DNA of 64,000 nucleotides from Dasypus novemcinctus (taxonomy: Eukaryota > Chordata > Mammalia > Cingulata > Dasypodidae), in NCBI RefSeq assembly GCF_030445035.2, contig NC_080702.1, forward strand, positions 29,945,843-30,009,842. The letters are read 5' to 3'. A program made the translations under genes and the position numbers. Within the stretch, counting starts at the first letter, position 1; every line of letters begins with the position of its first letter. The notes under the pieces were generated by a model. The model worked only from the letters and a program-made list of their open reading frames with translations, was not told the DNA's origin and searched no databases. Positions 31,901 through 42,900 of this stretch are shown piece by piece.

Positions 31901-34900
31901 ACTCCCACAATCCACTGGGGTCCAGGTCACTCAATGCCTGACAGGATCTCAGCATCCAGTCCTGTCATCAACCCCCACCCAAGTCCTTTGTGGTCCAAGC
32001 CTCCCAGTGCCTGATCGGAACTCAGTATCTGGTCCTGGTAATCCACTCCCCCGTAATTCATTGGAATCAGGTCTCTAACACCCACTGGGAATTCAGCATC
32101 TGGTCTTGATCATCCACCTTTCACAATCCATTGGGGTTCCAGTGCCTGATGGGAACTCAGCATCCAGGCCTGCTCATCAACCCCCCACAATCCACTGGGG
32201 TCAAAGCCTCCCAATGCCTGGTGGGAACTCAGCATCCACCTGTGGCTACAACTCCCACAATCCACTGGGGTCCAGGTCACGCAATGCCTGACAGGATCTC
32301 AGCATCCAGTCCTGTCATCAACCCCCACCCAAGTCCTTTGTGGTCTAAGCCTCCCAGTGCCTGATCGGAACTCAGTATCTGGTCCTGGTAATCCACTCCC
32401 CCGTAATTCATTGGAATCAGGTCTCTAACACCCACTGGGAATTCAGCATCTGGTCTTGATCATCCACCTTCCACAATCCACTGGGGTTCCAGTGTCTGAT
32501 GGGAACTCAGCACCCAGGCCTGCTCATCAACCCCCCACAATCCACTGGGTCAAAGCCTCCCAATGCCTGATGGGAACTCAGCATCCAGTCCTGCTCATCA
32601 ACCCCCCACTATCCACTGGGGTCAAAGCCTCCCAATGTGTGGTAGGAATTCAGTATCCAGCTGCGGCTACAACTCCCAAAATCCACTGGGGTCCAGGTCT
32701 CCCAAAGCCTGATGGGAACTCAGCATCCAGGCCTGGTCACCCAGCCCCCACAATCCACTGGGGTCAAAGCCTCCCAGTGTCTGATGGGAACTCAGCATCC
32801 AGTCCTGCTCATCAACCCCCCACAATCCACTGGGGTCAAAGCCATCCAGTGTGTGGTGGAAATTCAGTATCCAGCTGTGGCTACAACTCCCACAATCCAC
32901 TGGGGTCCAGGTCACTCAATGCCTGACAGGACCTCAGCACCCAGGCCTGTCATCAATCCCGCCCCCAGTCCTTTGGGGTCCAGGCCTCCCAGTGCCTGAT
33001 GGGAACTTGGTATCTGGTCCTAGTTATCCACTCCCCCATAATCCCTTGGAATTCAGGTCTCCAACACCAGATGGGAACTCAGCATCTGGTCTTGATCATC
33101 CACCTCCCACAATCCACTGGGGTTCCGGTGCCTGATGGGAGCGCAGCATTAGTCCTGGTCATCCACCTCCTACAGCCCACTGGGGTCAAAGCCTCCAATG
33201 CCTGGTGGGAATTCAGTAACCAGCTGTGTTTACAACTCCCACAATCCACTGGGGTCCAGGTTACCCAATGCCTGATGGGATCTCAGTATCCAGTCCTGTC
33301 ATCAACTCCCCACAGTCATTTAGAGTCCAGGCCTCCAATGCCTGGTGGGAACTCAGCATCCAGCTATGGCTACAATTCCCACAATCCACTGGGGTCCAGG
33401 TCTCCCAATGCCTGATGGGGTCTCAGCACCTAGATCTGTTATCAACTCCCCACAGTCCTTTGGGGTCCAGGCCTCCCAAAGCCTGATGGGATCTCAGCAT
33501 CCAGTCCTGTCATTAACCCCCCCAAATCCTTTGGGGTCCAGGCCTCCCAGTGCCTGATAGGAACTCGGCATCTGGTCCTAGTTATCCACTCCCCCATAAT
33601 TCATTGAGATTCAGGTCTCTAACACCCACTGGGAATTCAGCATCTGGTCTTGATCATCCACCTTCCACAATCCACTGGGGTTCCAGTGCCTGACGGGAAC
33701 TCAGCATCCAGGCCTGCTCATCAACCCCCCACAATCCACTGGGGTCAAAGCCTCCCAATGCCTGGTGGGAACTCAGCATCCACCTGTGGCTACAACTCCC
33801 ACAATCCACTGGGGTCCAGGTCACGCAATGCCTGACAGGATCTCAGCATCCAGTCCTGTCATCAACCCCCACCCAAGTCCTTTGTGGTCCAAGCCTCCCA
33901 GTGCCTGATCGGAACTCAGTATCTGGTCCTGGTAATCCACTCCCCCGTAATTCATTGGAATCAGGTCTCTAACACCCACTGGGAATTCAGCATCTGGTCT
34001 TGATCATCCACCTTCCACAATCCACTGGGGTTCCAGTGTCTGATGGGAACTCAGCACCCAGGCCTGCTCATCAACCCCCCACAATCCACTGGGTCAAAGC
34101 CTCCCAATGCCTGATGGGAACTCAGCATCCAGTCCTGCTCATCAACCCCCCACTATCCACTGGGGTCAAAGCCTCCCAATGTGTGGTAGGAATTCAGTAT
34201 CCAGCTGCGGCTACAACTCCCAAAATCCACTGGGGTCCAGGTCTCCCAAAGCCTGATGGGAACTCAGCATCCAGGCCTGGTCACCCAGCCCCCACAATCC
34301 ACTGGGGTCAAAGCCTCCCAGTGTCTGATGGGAACTCAGCATCCAGTCCTGCTCATCAACCCCCCACAATCCACTGGGGTCAAAGCCATCCAGTGTGTGG
34401 TGGAAATTCAGTATCCAGCTGTGGCTACAACTCCCACAATCCACTGGGGTCCAGGTCACTCAATGCCTGACAGGACCTCAGCACCCAGGCCTGTCATCAA
34501 TCCCGCCCCCAGTCCTTTGGGGTCCAGGCCTCCCAGTGCCTGATGGGAACTTGGTATCTGGTCCTAGTTATCCACTCCCCCATAATCCCTTGGAATTCAG
34601 GTCTCCAACACCAGATGGGAACTCAGCATCTGGTCTTGATCATCCACCTCCCAAAATCCACTGGGGTTCCGGTGCCTGATGGGAGCTCAGCATTAGTCCT
34701 GGTCATCCACCTCCTACAGCCCACTGGGGTCAAAGCCTCCAATGCCTGGTGGGAATTCAGTAACCAGCTGTGGCTACACCACCCACAATCCACTGGGGTC
34801 CAGGTCTCCCAATGCCTGATGGGATCTCAGTATCCAGTTCTGTCATTAACCCCCCACAATCCACTGGGGTCAAAGCCGCCCAATGTGCGATGGGAATTCA

Positions 34901-35665
34901 GTATCCAGCTGTGGCTACAACTCCCACAATCCACTGGGGTCCAGGTCTCCCAAAGCCTGATGAGGTCTCAGTATCCAGTTCTGTCATCAACCTCCCACAA
35001 TCCACTGGGGTCAAAGCCGCCCAATGTGCGATGGGAATTCAGTATCCAGCTGTGGCTACAACTCCCACAATTCACTGGGGTCCAGGTCACTCAATGCCTG
35101 ATGGGGTCTCAGCACCAGTCCTGTCATCAATCCTGCCTCAAGTCCTTTGGGGTCCAGGCCTCCCAGTGCCTGATGGGAACTCGGCATCTGGTCCTAGTTA
35201 TCCACTCCCCCATAATCCCTTGGGATTCAGGTCTCCAACACCCGATGTCTTGATCATCCACCTCCCACAGTCCACTGGGGTTCCGGTGCCTGATGGGCAC
35301 TCAGCATCCGGGCCTGGTCCCCCACCCCCCACAGTCCCCTGGGGCTCAGGCCTCCAGCACCTGCTCCCCGGGCGTACCTCGGCCGGCGGCAGGCGGAAGG
35401 CCTCGGCGATCTTGCCGTACAGCTCCTTGACGTTGGTGAAGCCCTCGATGCGGCCCGTGGGGCTACCGTGGGCCAGCTGGGTGTGGAACACGAGGCGGGG
35501 CCGCAGGGCCGGGGGCGGGGGGGGCAGGCCCACGTGGGGCGCCCCTACCCCGCCCCCCCCCAGGGGCCCCGGCTCCCCCACGCCCAGCCCGCCACGGCCC
35601 GCCTCGGCCTCCTCATTTTCCACCAGGGGCGGTGCCTTTTTCCGCCGCCCTAGTCCCAGCGGCAT
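28790..35665 (-). CDS. GIPC1: GIPC1 PDZ-domain adaptor, six coding exons
   Basis: GIPC1 (synectin) links transmembrane cargo through its PDZ domain to myosin VI on endocytic vesicles. Exons 35,665-35,378, 30,430-30,245, 30,165-29,985, 29,380-29,268, 29,108-29,027 and 28,941-28,790 sum to 1,002 bases: 333 residues plus stop, the human length. Order: a Pro/Gly-rich N-terminus ([19 protein letters not shown]), the GH1 domain ([15 protein letters not shown]), a central PDZ domain with the ALGLTI carboxylate-binding loop, then the GH2 myosin-VI-binding domain ([18 protein letters not shown]) and the end DAKVGRY. The start follows the human protein; the frame upstream in the exon has no other ATG. 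Intron 2 is about 4.9 kb, nearly all one tandem array. Confidence 0.97.
29027..29108 (-). CDS. GIPC1: GIPC1 coding exon: GH2 start
   Basis: Encodes [20 protein letters not shown] through RDTEL. CCCCAG acceptor, GTGAGT donor, phase 1. Confidence 0.95.
29170..29235 (-). mobile_element. MIR-type fragment in GIPC1 intron
   Basis: TTTCACAGATGGGGAAACTG is the reversed core end of MIR-type elements. Short, low certainty. Confidence 0.4.
29268..29380 (-). CDS. GIPC1: GIPC1 coding exon: linker
   Basis: Encodes [19 protein letters not shown] and [12 protein letters not shown], the linker between PDZ and GH2. CCCCAG acceptor, GTGAGT donor, phase 0. Confidence 0.94.
29985..30165 (-). CDS. GIPC1: GIPC1 coding exon: PDZ domain
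   Basis: Encodes [18 protein letters not shown] to LTEPRKAF, the second half of the PDZ domain. CTGCAG-type acceptor after an 79-base intron; GTGAGG donor, phase 1. Confidence 0.95.
30245..30430 (-). CDS. GIPC1: GIPC1 coding exon: GH1 end and PDZ start
   Basis: CCGCAG acceptor, then [19 protein letters not shown], the PDZ loop [10 protein letters not shown] and GYAFIK. GTGCCT donor, phase 0. Confidence 0.95.
30810..35350. repeat. Large tandem array in GIPC1 intron 2, unit about 63-74 bases
   Basis: About 4.5 kb made of roughly 60 head-to-tail units. A typical unit contains CAATCCACTGGGGTCCAGG, then CTCCCAATGCCTGATGGGA and CTCAGCATCCAG, and most are 70-74 bases long. About fifteen units also contain GGCTACAACTCCCACAATCC. 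Blocks of about 1.2 kb at 32,071-33,295 and 33,615-34,840 are almost identical, 1,544 bases apart. The array stops about 30 bases before the intron donor side of the GIPC1 start-codon exon. Long open frames inside it are an artefact of repetition. Confidence 0.93.
35378..35665 (-). CDS. GIPC1: GIPC1 coding exon: N-terminus and GH1 domain
   Basis: Acceptor CCACAG ends at 35,698, so 32 bases of 5' UTR precede the ATG. The exon codes to FRLPPAE and ends at a GTACGC donor, phase 0. Confidence 0.95.
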
Positions 35666-35775
35666 GAGCGGCAAGCGGCAGGGGTGCTCCGGGGGATCTG
35701 TGGGGCGGGAAGGAGGGTTCAGGGCGCAGGAAAGTATTTAGTGAGCAAACTGGCCTGGGTTCGCAAACCCCAAAC

Positions 35776-36160
35776 AGGGGAGCGGATGTGGCTCAAGCCA
35801 CTGGGCTCCAGTCTACCATATAGGAGGTCCAGGGGTCGCTATTCAGGGCCTCCTGGTGAAGGCGAGTTGGCCCACGTGGAGTGCCGCCCTGCGCAGAAGT
35901 GACAGCCAATGCAGAGAGTTGACGCAGCAAGATGACGCAACAAAGAGACACAGAGGAGAGACAATAAGAGACGCAGCAGCCCAGGGAGCTGTGGTGGCGC
36001 AAGAGAACGATCGCCTCTTTCCCATTCCAGAAGGTCCCAGGATCGGTTCCCGGGGCCACCTAATGAGAATCCAAGCAGACACAGAAGAACACACAGCGAA
36101 TGGACACAGAGAACAGACAATGGAGGGGGGAGAAATAACTAAAATAATAATAAAACCATA
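35776..36160 (+). mobile_element. DAS-type SINE, diverged and composite
   Basis: GGGGAGCGGATGTGGCTCAA head, a body with GACGCAGCAAGATGACGCAA, a second partial head near 35,985 and an A-rich tail. Confidence 0.8.
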
Positions 36161-36836
36161 ACAGCAGCAGGTATTTAGGACGAGGCCACGTTACCTGCTC
36201 CCTTACCTTAGTTAACCCTCACCCCACCACATCCTGTGGGGCTGTATTAGGCTATGATTACACCCACTGAACAGCTAAGGAAATGGAGGCTCAGAGAGGT
36301 TAAGTTTCTCTTCATCTTTCTATCTGTTGCAGGCATTTGTGCTTTGTCCCCAGTATTTCCTAAGGATTCTGGGTGGATGATACTTGCAGCCCTCTTTGGG
36401 CTTGGGTAGGCATGTGACTGGTTCTGGCTAATGACTCGGGAGAGGAAATTACACGTGCTGCTTTGGGACTGCAACAATTAATTGCTGCGGCGAAGGACTT
36501 GAGAGTTATTTTTCTCTAGCAGGGCGACCAGCTGTGTTTGGTGTGGTGGCTGGGCCCCCGAGTGGCTATGGTGAATGGGCTCCCCCACTGATGGGCATGT
36601 CACAATGGACATGTAGCAGGGACAAGGGACAAATCTTTCTTGCAGTCAGCCGCTAAGATTTTGCAGATTTTTTTTTTTTTTACTGCAGCAAAACCTGTGT
36701 TGACTGATATATTCTCTTTCCTCTTTTTTCCTCTGCCATTTCTTTCTCTCTTTTTCCCTCCCTCCTACCAGACAAACATTTACTGAGCACTTACTACATT
36801 CCAGACACCATTTTAGATGTTGGGAAAGCTGCAATG
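36161..36836. mobile_element. GIPC1 intron 1: old repeat fragments
   Basis: GGAAATGGAGGCTCAGAGAG near 36,280 looks like MIR. TAGGCATGTGACTGGTTCTG at 36,408 looks like an old MaLR-type LTR. Assignments are tentative. Confidence 0.35.
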
Positions 36837-37170
36837 AAGCGGATTTGGCTCAATGGATAGGACGTCCGCCTACCACATGGGAGGTCCAGGGTTCAAACCC
36901 CGGGGCCTCCTGACCCGTGTGGAGCTGGCCCACGCGCAGTGCTGATGCACGCAAGGAGTGCCCTGCCATGCAGGGGTCTCCCCCGCATAGGGGAGCCCCA
37001 CGCGCAAGGAGTGCACCCTGCAAGGAGCTGCCCCAGGTGAAAAAAAGTGCAGCCTACCCAGGAATGGCACTGCACACACAGAGAGTTGACGCAGCAAAAT
37101 GATGCAACAAAAAAGAGACGCAGTTTCCCAGTACCACCGAGGGTATAAGCAGACACAGAAGAGGCCTGTA
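36837..37170 (+). mobile_element. DAS-type SINE, 3' truncated
   Basis: GAAGCGGATTTGGCTCAATG head and GC-rich body. It breaks off after ACAGAAGAGGCC without the usual A-rich tail. Confidence 0.85.
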
Positions 37171-37284
37171 GAGGCTGTCTGGGGCTCCGGCCACGCTCCC
37201 CAGAAGCGTACAGACCAGAAATGAAGATGCAGAGTGAAGCAGCAAAGGTGTAAGTGTCGAATATAACACATAATTTATAAGAGG

Positions 37285-37494
37285 GGAGTGGATGTGGCTC
37301 AAACAGTTGAGCGCCTGCTTCCCACATTGGGAGGCCCCAGGTTCGATTCCCGGTGCCTCCTAAAAACAAAACAAAGAAATGAGAAAACCAACCCAGGGAA
37401 GCCAATGTGGCTCAGTGGTTGGGCGCCGGCTTCCCACATACAAGGTCCTGGGTTTAATCTCTGGCCCTGGTAGCACCCCTACCCCCCAAAAAAA
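37285..37494 (+). mobile_element. Two monomeric DAS SINEs in tandem
   Basis: Monomer at 37,285-37,378 (GGGGAGTGGATGTGGCTCAA, CAGGTTCGATTCCCG, A tail) and another at 37,395-37,494 (GGGAAGCCAATGTGGCTCAG). Confidence 0.8.
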
Positions 37495-37874
37495 TAGTGT
37501 TCTGAAGAAAAGAAGACAAAATAGGTGCTCTGTATCTTGTCAGGCAGGTCAGGGAGGGCCTCTCTGAGGATCTGAGCAAGTGACACTAGACTCAAAGCCC
37601 AAACGAGAGGAGGAAGCACCTGTGCAAACACGTGGCACAAATACGTTCCTGGCACAGGGCACAGCTGGTACAATAGCCCTGAGGTGGGAACATCCTCGGT
37701 ATGTTTGAGGAACAAGCCAAGAGGCCAGGCTGGCTGAAGCCGTGACCCCGAGGGCAAGTGGAAGGAGGAGACGGCGGGGAGGACTTTTGGCTTTTGCTCT
37801 GAGTGAGATGGGAGCCATGGAGTGTTCTGGGGAGAGGGGGGGGGGGACGGGACCTGACTCAGGCTGTAGCAGTC

Positions 37875-38352
37875 TGATATAATTGATGGATTCCAAAAGG
37901 AAATATTAGATTATGCTTGTACTCTGATCTGGACCTGGGCGTGATTGAGTTATGATGAGGGCGTTGAGTCCCCGCCCCTTGGTGGGTGAGGCTCACAGAT
38001 AAAAGGCACGGCAAGGGACAGAGGTGAGGGTTTTCGATGTTGGAGTTTGATGCTGAAGACTTAAGCTGCAGGCCAAGGAATTAAGTTCGCAGAGGAAGAG
38101 AAGCCAGCCCCGGGAAGAGAGGGACGCTGAGCCCAGAGAGAAGCAAGCCCCGGGAAGGGAGGAACCCAGGAAGCCTGAACCCTCGCAGCCGTCGGCAGCC
38201 ATCCTGCTCCAACACGTGGAAACAGACTTTGGTGAGGGAAGTGACTTATGCCTTATGGCCTGGTATCTGTAAGCTCCTACCCCAAATAAATACCCTTTAT
38301 AACGCCGAGCAGATTTCTGGTATTTTGCATCAGCCCCCCTTTGGCTAATACA
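37875..38352 (+). mobile_element. Solo LTR, same family as 13,916-14,440
   Basis: Starts TGATATAATTG, has GATAAAAGGCA as a TATA-like box near 37,999, AATAAA at about 38,285 and ends CTAATACA. Terminal TG and CA are intact. Flanking bases show no clear target-site duplication. Confidence 0.72.
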
Positions 38353-38869
38353 CAGGTGCTCCCACATTCCCTCCGGCTCCTGGAACGGTGAGGTGAGGAG
38401 CAGCTGGAGGGAGTGAGCAAGAGGGGAGAGGAAGAAGACGCGAGGGCAAGGAAGGGATGGGACAGGTTGTGTGGGGCGCTTTAGATGGCGGGGAAGTGTT
38501 TCTGGTTGTATTTTTAGGTCACATGTCCCAAGTCCTCTGGCCTGGTCACGCCCTCCAGGTCGGTGCCACTCCCAAGGCCAAGCTCATAACCACACATCTG
38601 TCCCCTCAGCAGCTCAGGCTCCCTGGGCCTGCACACGGGTCACGGTGAGCATCAGATCGTATCAGGTGACGGCCTTTGGGCTGCCTCTTCCAGGGAGCCC
38701 TCCTGGACTCCGTGGAGCCCAGCTGGCAGCACCCGCCCTCAGGCTGCGTACGTGTCTTCTCTCTCCTCCTCTGGCATCACCCTGGCCCAGCCGCCTTATC
38801 ACTCACCAAGTCGAATGCCGTCACCTCCTCCCAGCCACCAGCTTCCGTCCTTGCCCCGCACCGGCTCTT

Positions 38870-39240
38870 GTCAACACCGCTGCCAGAGTGATCTGTAAAA
38901 CATCAGTCATGTCACATCCATCCTCTGCTCTGACCCTTCCCAAGGAGATCCCCCTTACCCAGAGGAAAAGCCCGTGTCCTCCCCACAGCCCACAAGGCCC
39001 TGCACAACCTGCCCCGTCACCTCCTCCCTCTCGCTTCATTCCAGCCATGCCTGCCTGCTCGTTGTTCAACACCCCAGGCACAATTCTGCCTCAGGGCCTT
39101 TGCACGTGCAGCTCCCACTGAGCACCACATGCCTGTCCCATTATTTGTCATATTCATTCCCAGATCCCAATGGCATGGAACTGTGCCAACACATAGTAGG
39201 TGCTCAATAAATATCTGATGAATGAGCTAATGAATGAAAG
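38870..39240 (+). mobile_element. L2 fragment
   Basis: CCACAAGGCCCTGCACAACC, TTCATTCCAGCCATGCCTGC and CTGCCTCAGGGCCTTTGCAC are L2 landmarks; the element ends AGTAGGTGCTCAATAAATAT. Confidence 0.75.
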
Positions 39241-39499
39241 ATCCCAATACTAGCCCACGAGTGCCTGTGCCCTGCTCTGGGAAGACAAAGTGGCACAGGG
39301 AACGGTCCCTGGACCCAAGAACGTCTTGTTCCCCCTGCAAAAGCACAACAAGCTCCGCCCCTGTGCTGCTCCTCCTCACTTCCCAGCACGGTGCTGGGCG
39401 CATAGTAGGTGCTCCTTCTAGCCAGGGAGCCCCTTGAAGGTAGGGAGAACTTCTCCACCTTCTGAAATCAATGATGCTAAGTGTCTTTTTACATACGTA

Positions 39500-40210
39500 T
39501 TAGCCATTTGGGTTTATTTACCCTGTTGTGACTGTCCTGTTTTTTTCACCCTTTTTATTGTGTTTGTTTTGTTTTGACCAAATCAATTTTATTGATACAT
39601 ATTAATAAAGCCTACAATTGATCCAAAGTGTATACAATCAATGGTATTTGGTATAATCACATAGTTGTGCATTCTTTGCTGCAATCAGTTTCGTGTTTTA
39701 AACAGAGCTGAAAATATCGAGACAGTGTTCCCCTTGAAAGGTGAGTTCTGTGTCTCCTCCCTGTGAATCCACATGGGCTTGGACTGCTCTGATCAATGGA
39801 ATATGACAGAAGCAATGCTATATGACTTCCAAGGCTAGAGCACAAAAGATTATGCAGCCTCTGGCTTTTTGTTAGGAGACTCACTCCCAGAACCTTGAGA
39901 TACTGTGGAAGAAACCCAGCTACCCTGATTTTGCCTGGTTTTTCATCGTATAGTCTGTTTTCATTGTTATTATTATTATTGATTTGTGAGAACTCTTTAT
40001 ATATGGTAGATACTAGTCTTTTATCACTTCTCTCATCTCTCTAGTCCTAGCACCCATCACAGGATCTGGCCCACATAAGCACTCGCTGAATATTTGACAA
40101 GAAATAAATTCCGAATGAATAAATCAGTTCTGCTCTCTCAAGGTATCTCCTCACACTCAATAATGCTAAAAAGAAAATCCTCATCTCTCCCTTAACCCTC
40201 CCTCCACCCC
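39500..40210. mobile_element. GIPC1 intron 1: AT-rich old repeat sequence
   Basis: 39,690-39,930 (CCTTGAAAGGTGAGTTCTGT, GAATATGACAGAAGCAATGC) resembles an ancient mammalian LTR-type repeat of uncertain name. The flanking AT-rich sequence is unassigned. Confidence 0.4.
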
Positions 40211-40224
40211 ACGTTATCCTGCAG

Positions 40225-40560
40225 GAGACAAGATGCTAAGAAAATGGGTCTGGAGCCCGGTTTCATTTCTCCCTAGCTGTGTGACCTCAAGCGGGTGTCT
40301 TAACCACTCTGAGTACTTTCTCCTACCTCCCACACCACTGCTCCGGTTCAGGCTGGCTTCTGTGCCCTCCCTTGTGACCTGGGAATCACGGTGGTGAGGC
40401 AGGCGGGTGCTTAATGAATTTGTCTTCCAGGCCCAGAGGGGAAGTAGCCGGGGTTCGAATCCCATCTCTGCCACTTACCAGGCTGTGTGGCTGTGGGCAA
40501 GTCACTTCACTTTACAGGGCCTCAATCTCCGCATCTGAAAAATGGGCAAAATTCTATCAT
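40225..40560 (+). mobile_element. Two MIR fragments
   Basis: CTAGCTGTGTGACCTCAAGC at 40,274 and GGGTTCGAATCCCATCTCTG with GGGCAAGTCACTTCACTTTA at 40,452-40,515. Confidence 0.75.
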
Positions 40561-40789
40561 TATTATTGTTTTTCCCTCCCCCGCCCTGCCCTGACCAGGA
40601 ACAGCCCATTTCTCCAGGTCTGGCAAGGCCGACCTCCACGCCGCCTCCACCGAGCAGCCTCCCTGGCTTGCCCCAGCCTCTGGAACCACTCCTGTGGTCT
40701 GGAGACTCCGGCCCTGGCACTTTAATTATATGTTCCCCTGGTTGAACGCTTGTCTTCCAGGCTAGGACTGTTATTTAACTCTGTGTCTC

Positions 40790-41225
40790 TATTTTAAAAC
40801 ATAAACCAGATCACACCACTCCCTTGCCTCAAACCTTCCAGCCGTTCTCCACCTTACTCCAAATTCCTTACTGGGACCCAGAATCGCTGCTCCAGCCGCA
40901 TCTCCTGCCCCAGCCACGCCTGTCCACGCTCGGGCCAGCCACAGGGTTGTGCCTTCTGCTCGGTCTCTGCTAGACTGGCTCCATTTTTTCGGTCATTCTG
41001 GCTGGGGCTCCAGAGTCAGCTCCCCTGAGAGCCTCTCTCCCCGCGCCCTCTCTAGAATGTCACCCCTTTATATTTTATGCATAGCTCTTCTCGCGATCTG
41101 AAGGTGTCTTCTTTATTTTAAACTGGTTAACGTCTGTGTTGCCTGCTTCCCACCAGCTCCCCGAGAGCAGGGATTTTTGTATCTGCTTCGTGTTGGTTGC
41201 ATTCTCTGTTCAATAAATGAATGAA
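40790..41225 (+). mobile_element. L2 fragment
   Basis: CTTGCCTCAAACCTTCCAGC, CTCCCCGAGAGCAGGGATTT and a 3' end CAATAAATGAATGAAAG. Confidence 0.75.
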
Positions 41226-41989
41226 AGGAAAGAATATCTGGTTTTCCCTGCTCTGAGAACCCCTATCCTCAGAGAAGCCCCCCACAACATGCGGGCTGTA
41301 GATCTGCTAAGCTGGCCTCCCCAGTCTCCCCTCAAACCTGAACAGAGCTGGGAGCTGGAATCCCCTCTGGTTACTGCGAAGGACCGGAAATGTAGCAGCA
41401 ACCCCAGAGCCACACAGAAGCATGGGGGGCCCCCGCGGGGAGAAGGAAGGGGGTTCCTGGGAGCTCACACAAGGCTGGGAGGGGTGCCACGCCCAGACTC
41501 CGCCTTCCAGCAGGGTAGAGCTTTGGCAAGGGCTGGAGAAACCCTGATTCAGTCTTGAAAAACCGGCTCCAGGGTGTTTCCAGGGAGCACGTCAACCGGC
41601 TGAGGACCCCGGCGTCCTGGCCCCCTGCCCATTACACCTCCGGCCCCCCCACGATGCCACGCTCTTCCCACGACCCAGGAGGTATCTTAGCCTTGTCTTT
41701 CCAGCTCCAAGCAGAAAGAACAGGGGGGCAGCTTCCTGTTTGAGCAGCTGGTGTCTGGTGACCTCGGGGTGGGGGGGGAGGTGGAGGCAAAGCTCAGCAG
41801 GTGTGGCCCTGCTGATGTTAAAGGGGAGAAACGGGTGGCGTACACCTGATCCACGGAGCCACCGGGCCTGGAGTCTGGTGGCCTGGACTCCAATTCAGGC
41901 TTCGGTTCAGGAGTCCGCCTCCCCTGAGAGCCTGTACCCGGGCGCTTCCTCTCTATTAGGTCGCTCCTTCATATTTTACGCATAGCCCA

Positions 41990-42090
41990 GATTCAGAGAC
42001 TTCGGGTTCGAGTCCCACTTGAGCCTCTTGGAGCTGTGTGACCTTGGACCACTCACTCCACCTCTCTGGGGCTTCCACCTCACCTCCGAA
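41990..42090 (+). mobile_element. MIR fragment
   Basis: GGGTTCGAGTCCCACTTGAG and GAGCTGTGTGACCTTGGACC. Confidence 0.75.
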
Positions 42091-42189
42091 AGAAGTTAAC
42101 ACCCGCTCCCACGAGGTGTTCGGGGGTCAGGGATGGTTGGACGAATTTCCTGACACGGAAGCACTGACATTCCAGCCGGTCTGGCTTTT

Positions 42190-42900
42190 TTGAGACCATC
42201 ATGGGGACCCCCGGACCTCCCAGGGGAGCCCCGGCTCGGACGCGGCCAGCTCCGGGGAGGATACAAGGGTAGGGGGGCTTTAATACCGATCCCACGCTCA
42301 TCCCCGTCGGGATGGGAAGTGTCCCGGGGGGCAGTGGGCGCGGCTGGAGCCCCCTGCCCGGCAGCCGAGAGGCTTTTGCGCCCCCCTGCGGGAGGCGGGT
42401 GCGGGCATCCCCGCGTCCACGGGCCCGGCCCCACCCCGGGGGCCGCCCGATCGGCCGGCTCCCCCGCGCCCCCCGCGCCTTGGTTCCCGGGGGCCCGCGC
42501 CCCGCCGCGGGGAAGCACTCACCTGCGCGCCGCCGCCGCCCCGCGCGCGCCCCGCTCGGCCGCCCGCAAACTCCGGGCCGGGCCCGACCCCGCAGCTGCC
42601 GCCGGGAGGGGCGGGGCCGGCGCCCGCCCGCGGCCAATCAGCGCCTCCCGCCCGGCGCTCGCCGCCAATCCGCGCCGCCCGGCGCTCGGGGCGCCCGACC
42701 GAGACATTCCAGAGGCTCTTCCCGATCTCCCCACCCCCCCGCGGTGAGGCGCGGTGGACCGTTCCGCCCCGTCTGGGCCGCGGCGGGCTGAACCACCGCA
42801 GCGCGGCCGAGGGGGGAGCCGCGGCTGGGCCCCGGCCAATCGCGGGAGCGAGGCGGCGTGCGGCCAATGGGGAGCTGCGGCCGTGAACCACGTGCTGCTC
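42190..42900 (-). promoter_or_regulatory. GIPC1: GIPC1 CpG-island promoter and non-coding exon 1
   Basis: Dense CpG and GC-rich sequence. On the minus strand a non-coding exon ends GCGCGCAG|GTGAGTGC with its last base at 42,523, a consensus donor in the right place for splicing to the acceptor at 35,698. CCAAT boxes (plus-strand reading) occur near 42,634, 42,664, 42,836 and 42,865. No TATA box is evident. The start site is probably between 42,600 and 42,750; other 5' exons may exist in the 6.8-kb intron. Confidence 0.65.

Noticed and set aside
30810-35350. CRISPR-like regular repetition
   Set aside because: The units are contiguous, all parts repeat, there are no unique spacers, and the DNA is mammalian.
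30813-35741. Many open frames of 60-320 codons inside the GIPC1 intron array, with proteins repeating PQSTGVQV
   Set aside because: They follow from translating a tandem repeat; unit length is not a constant multiple of three and the frames shift between units.
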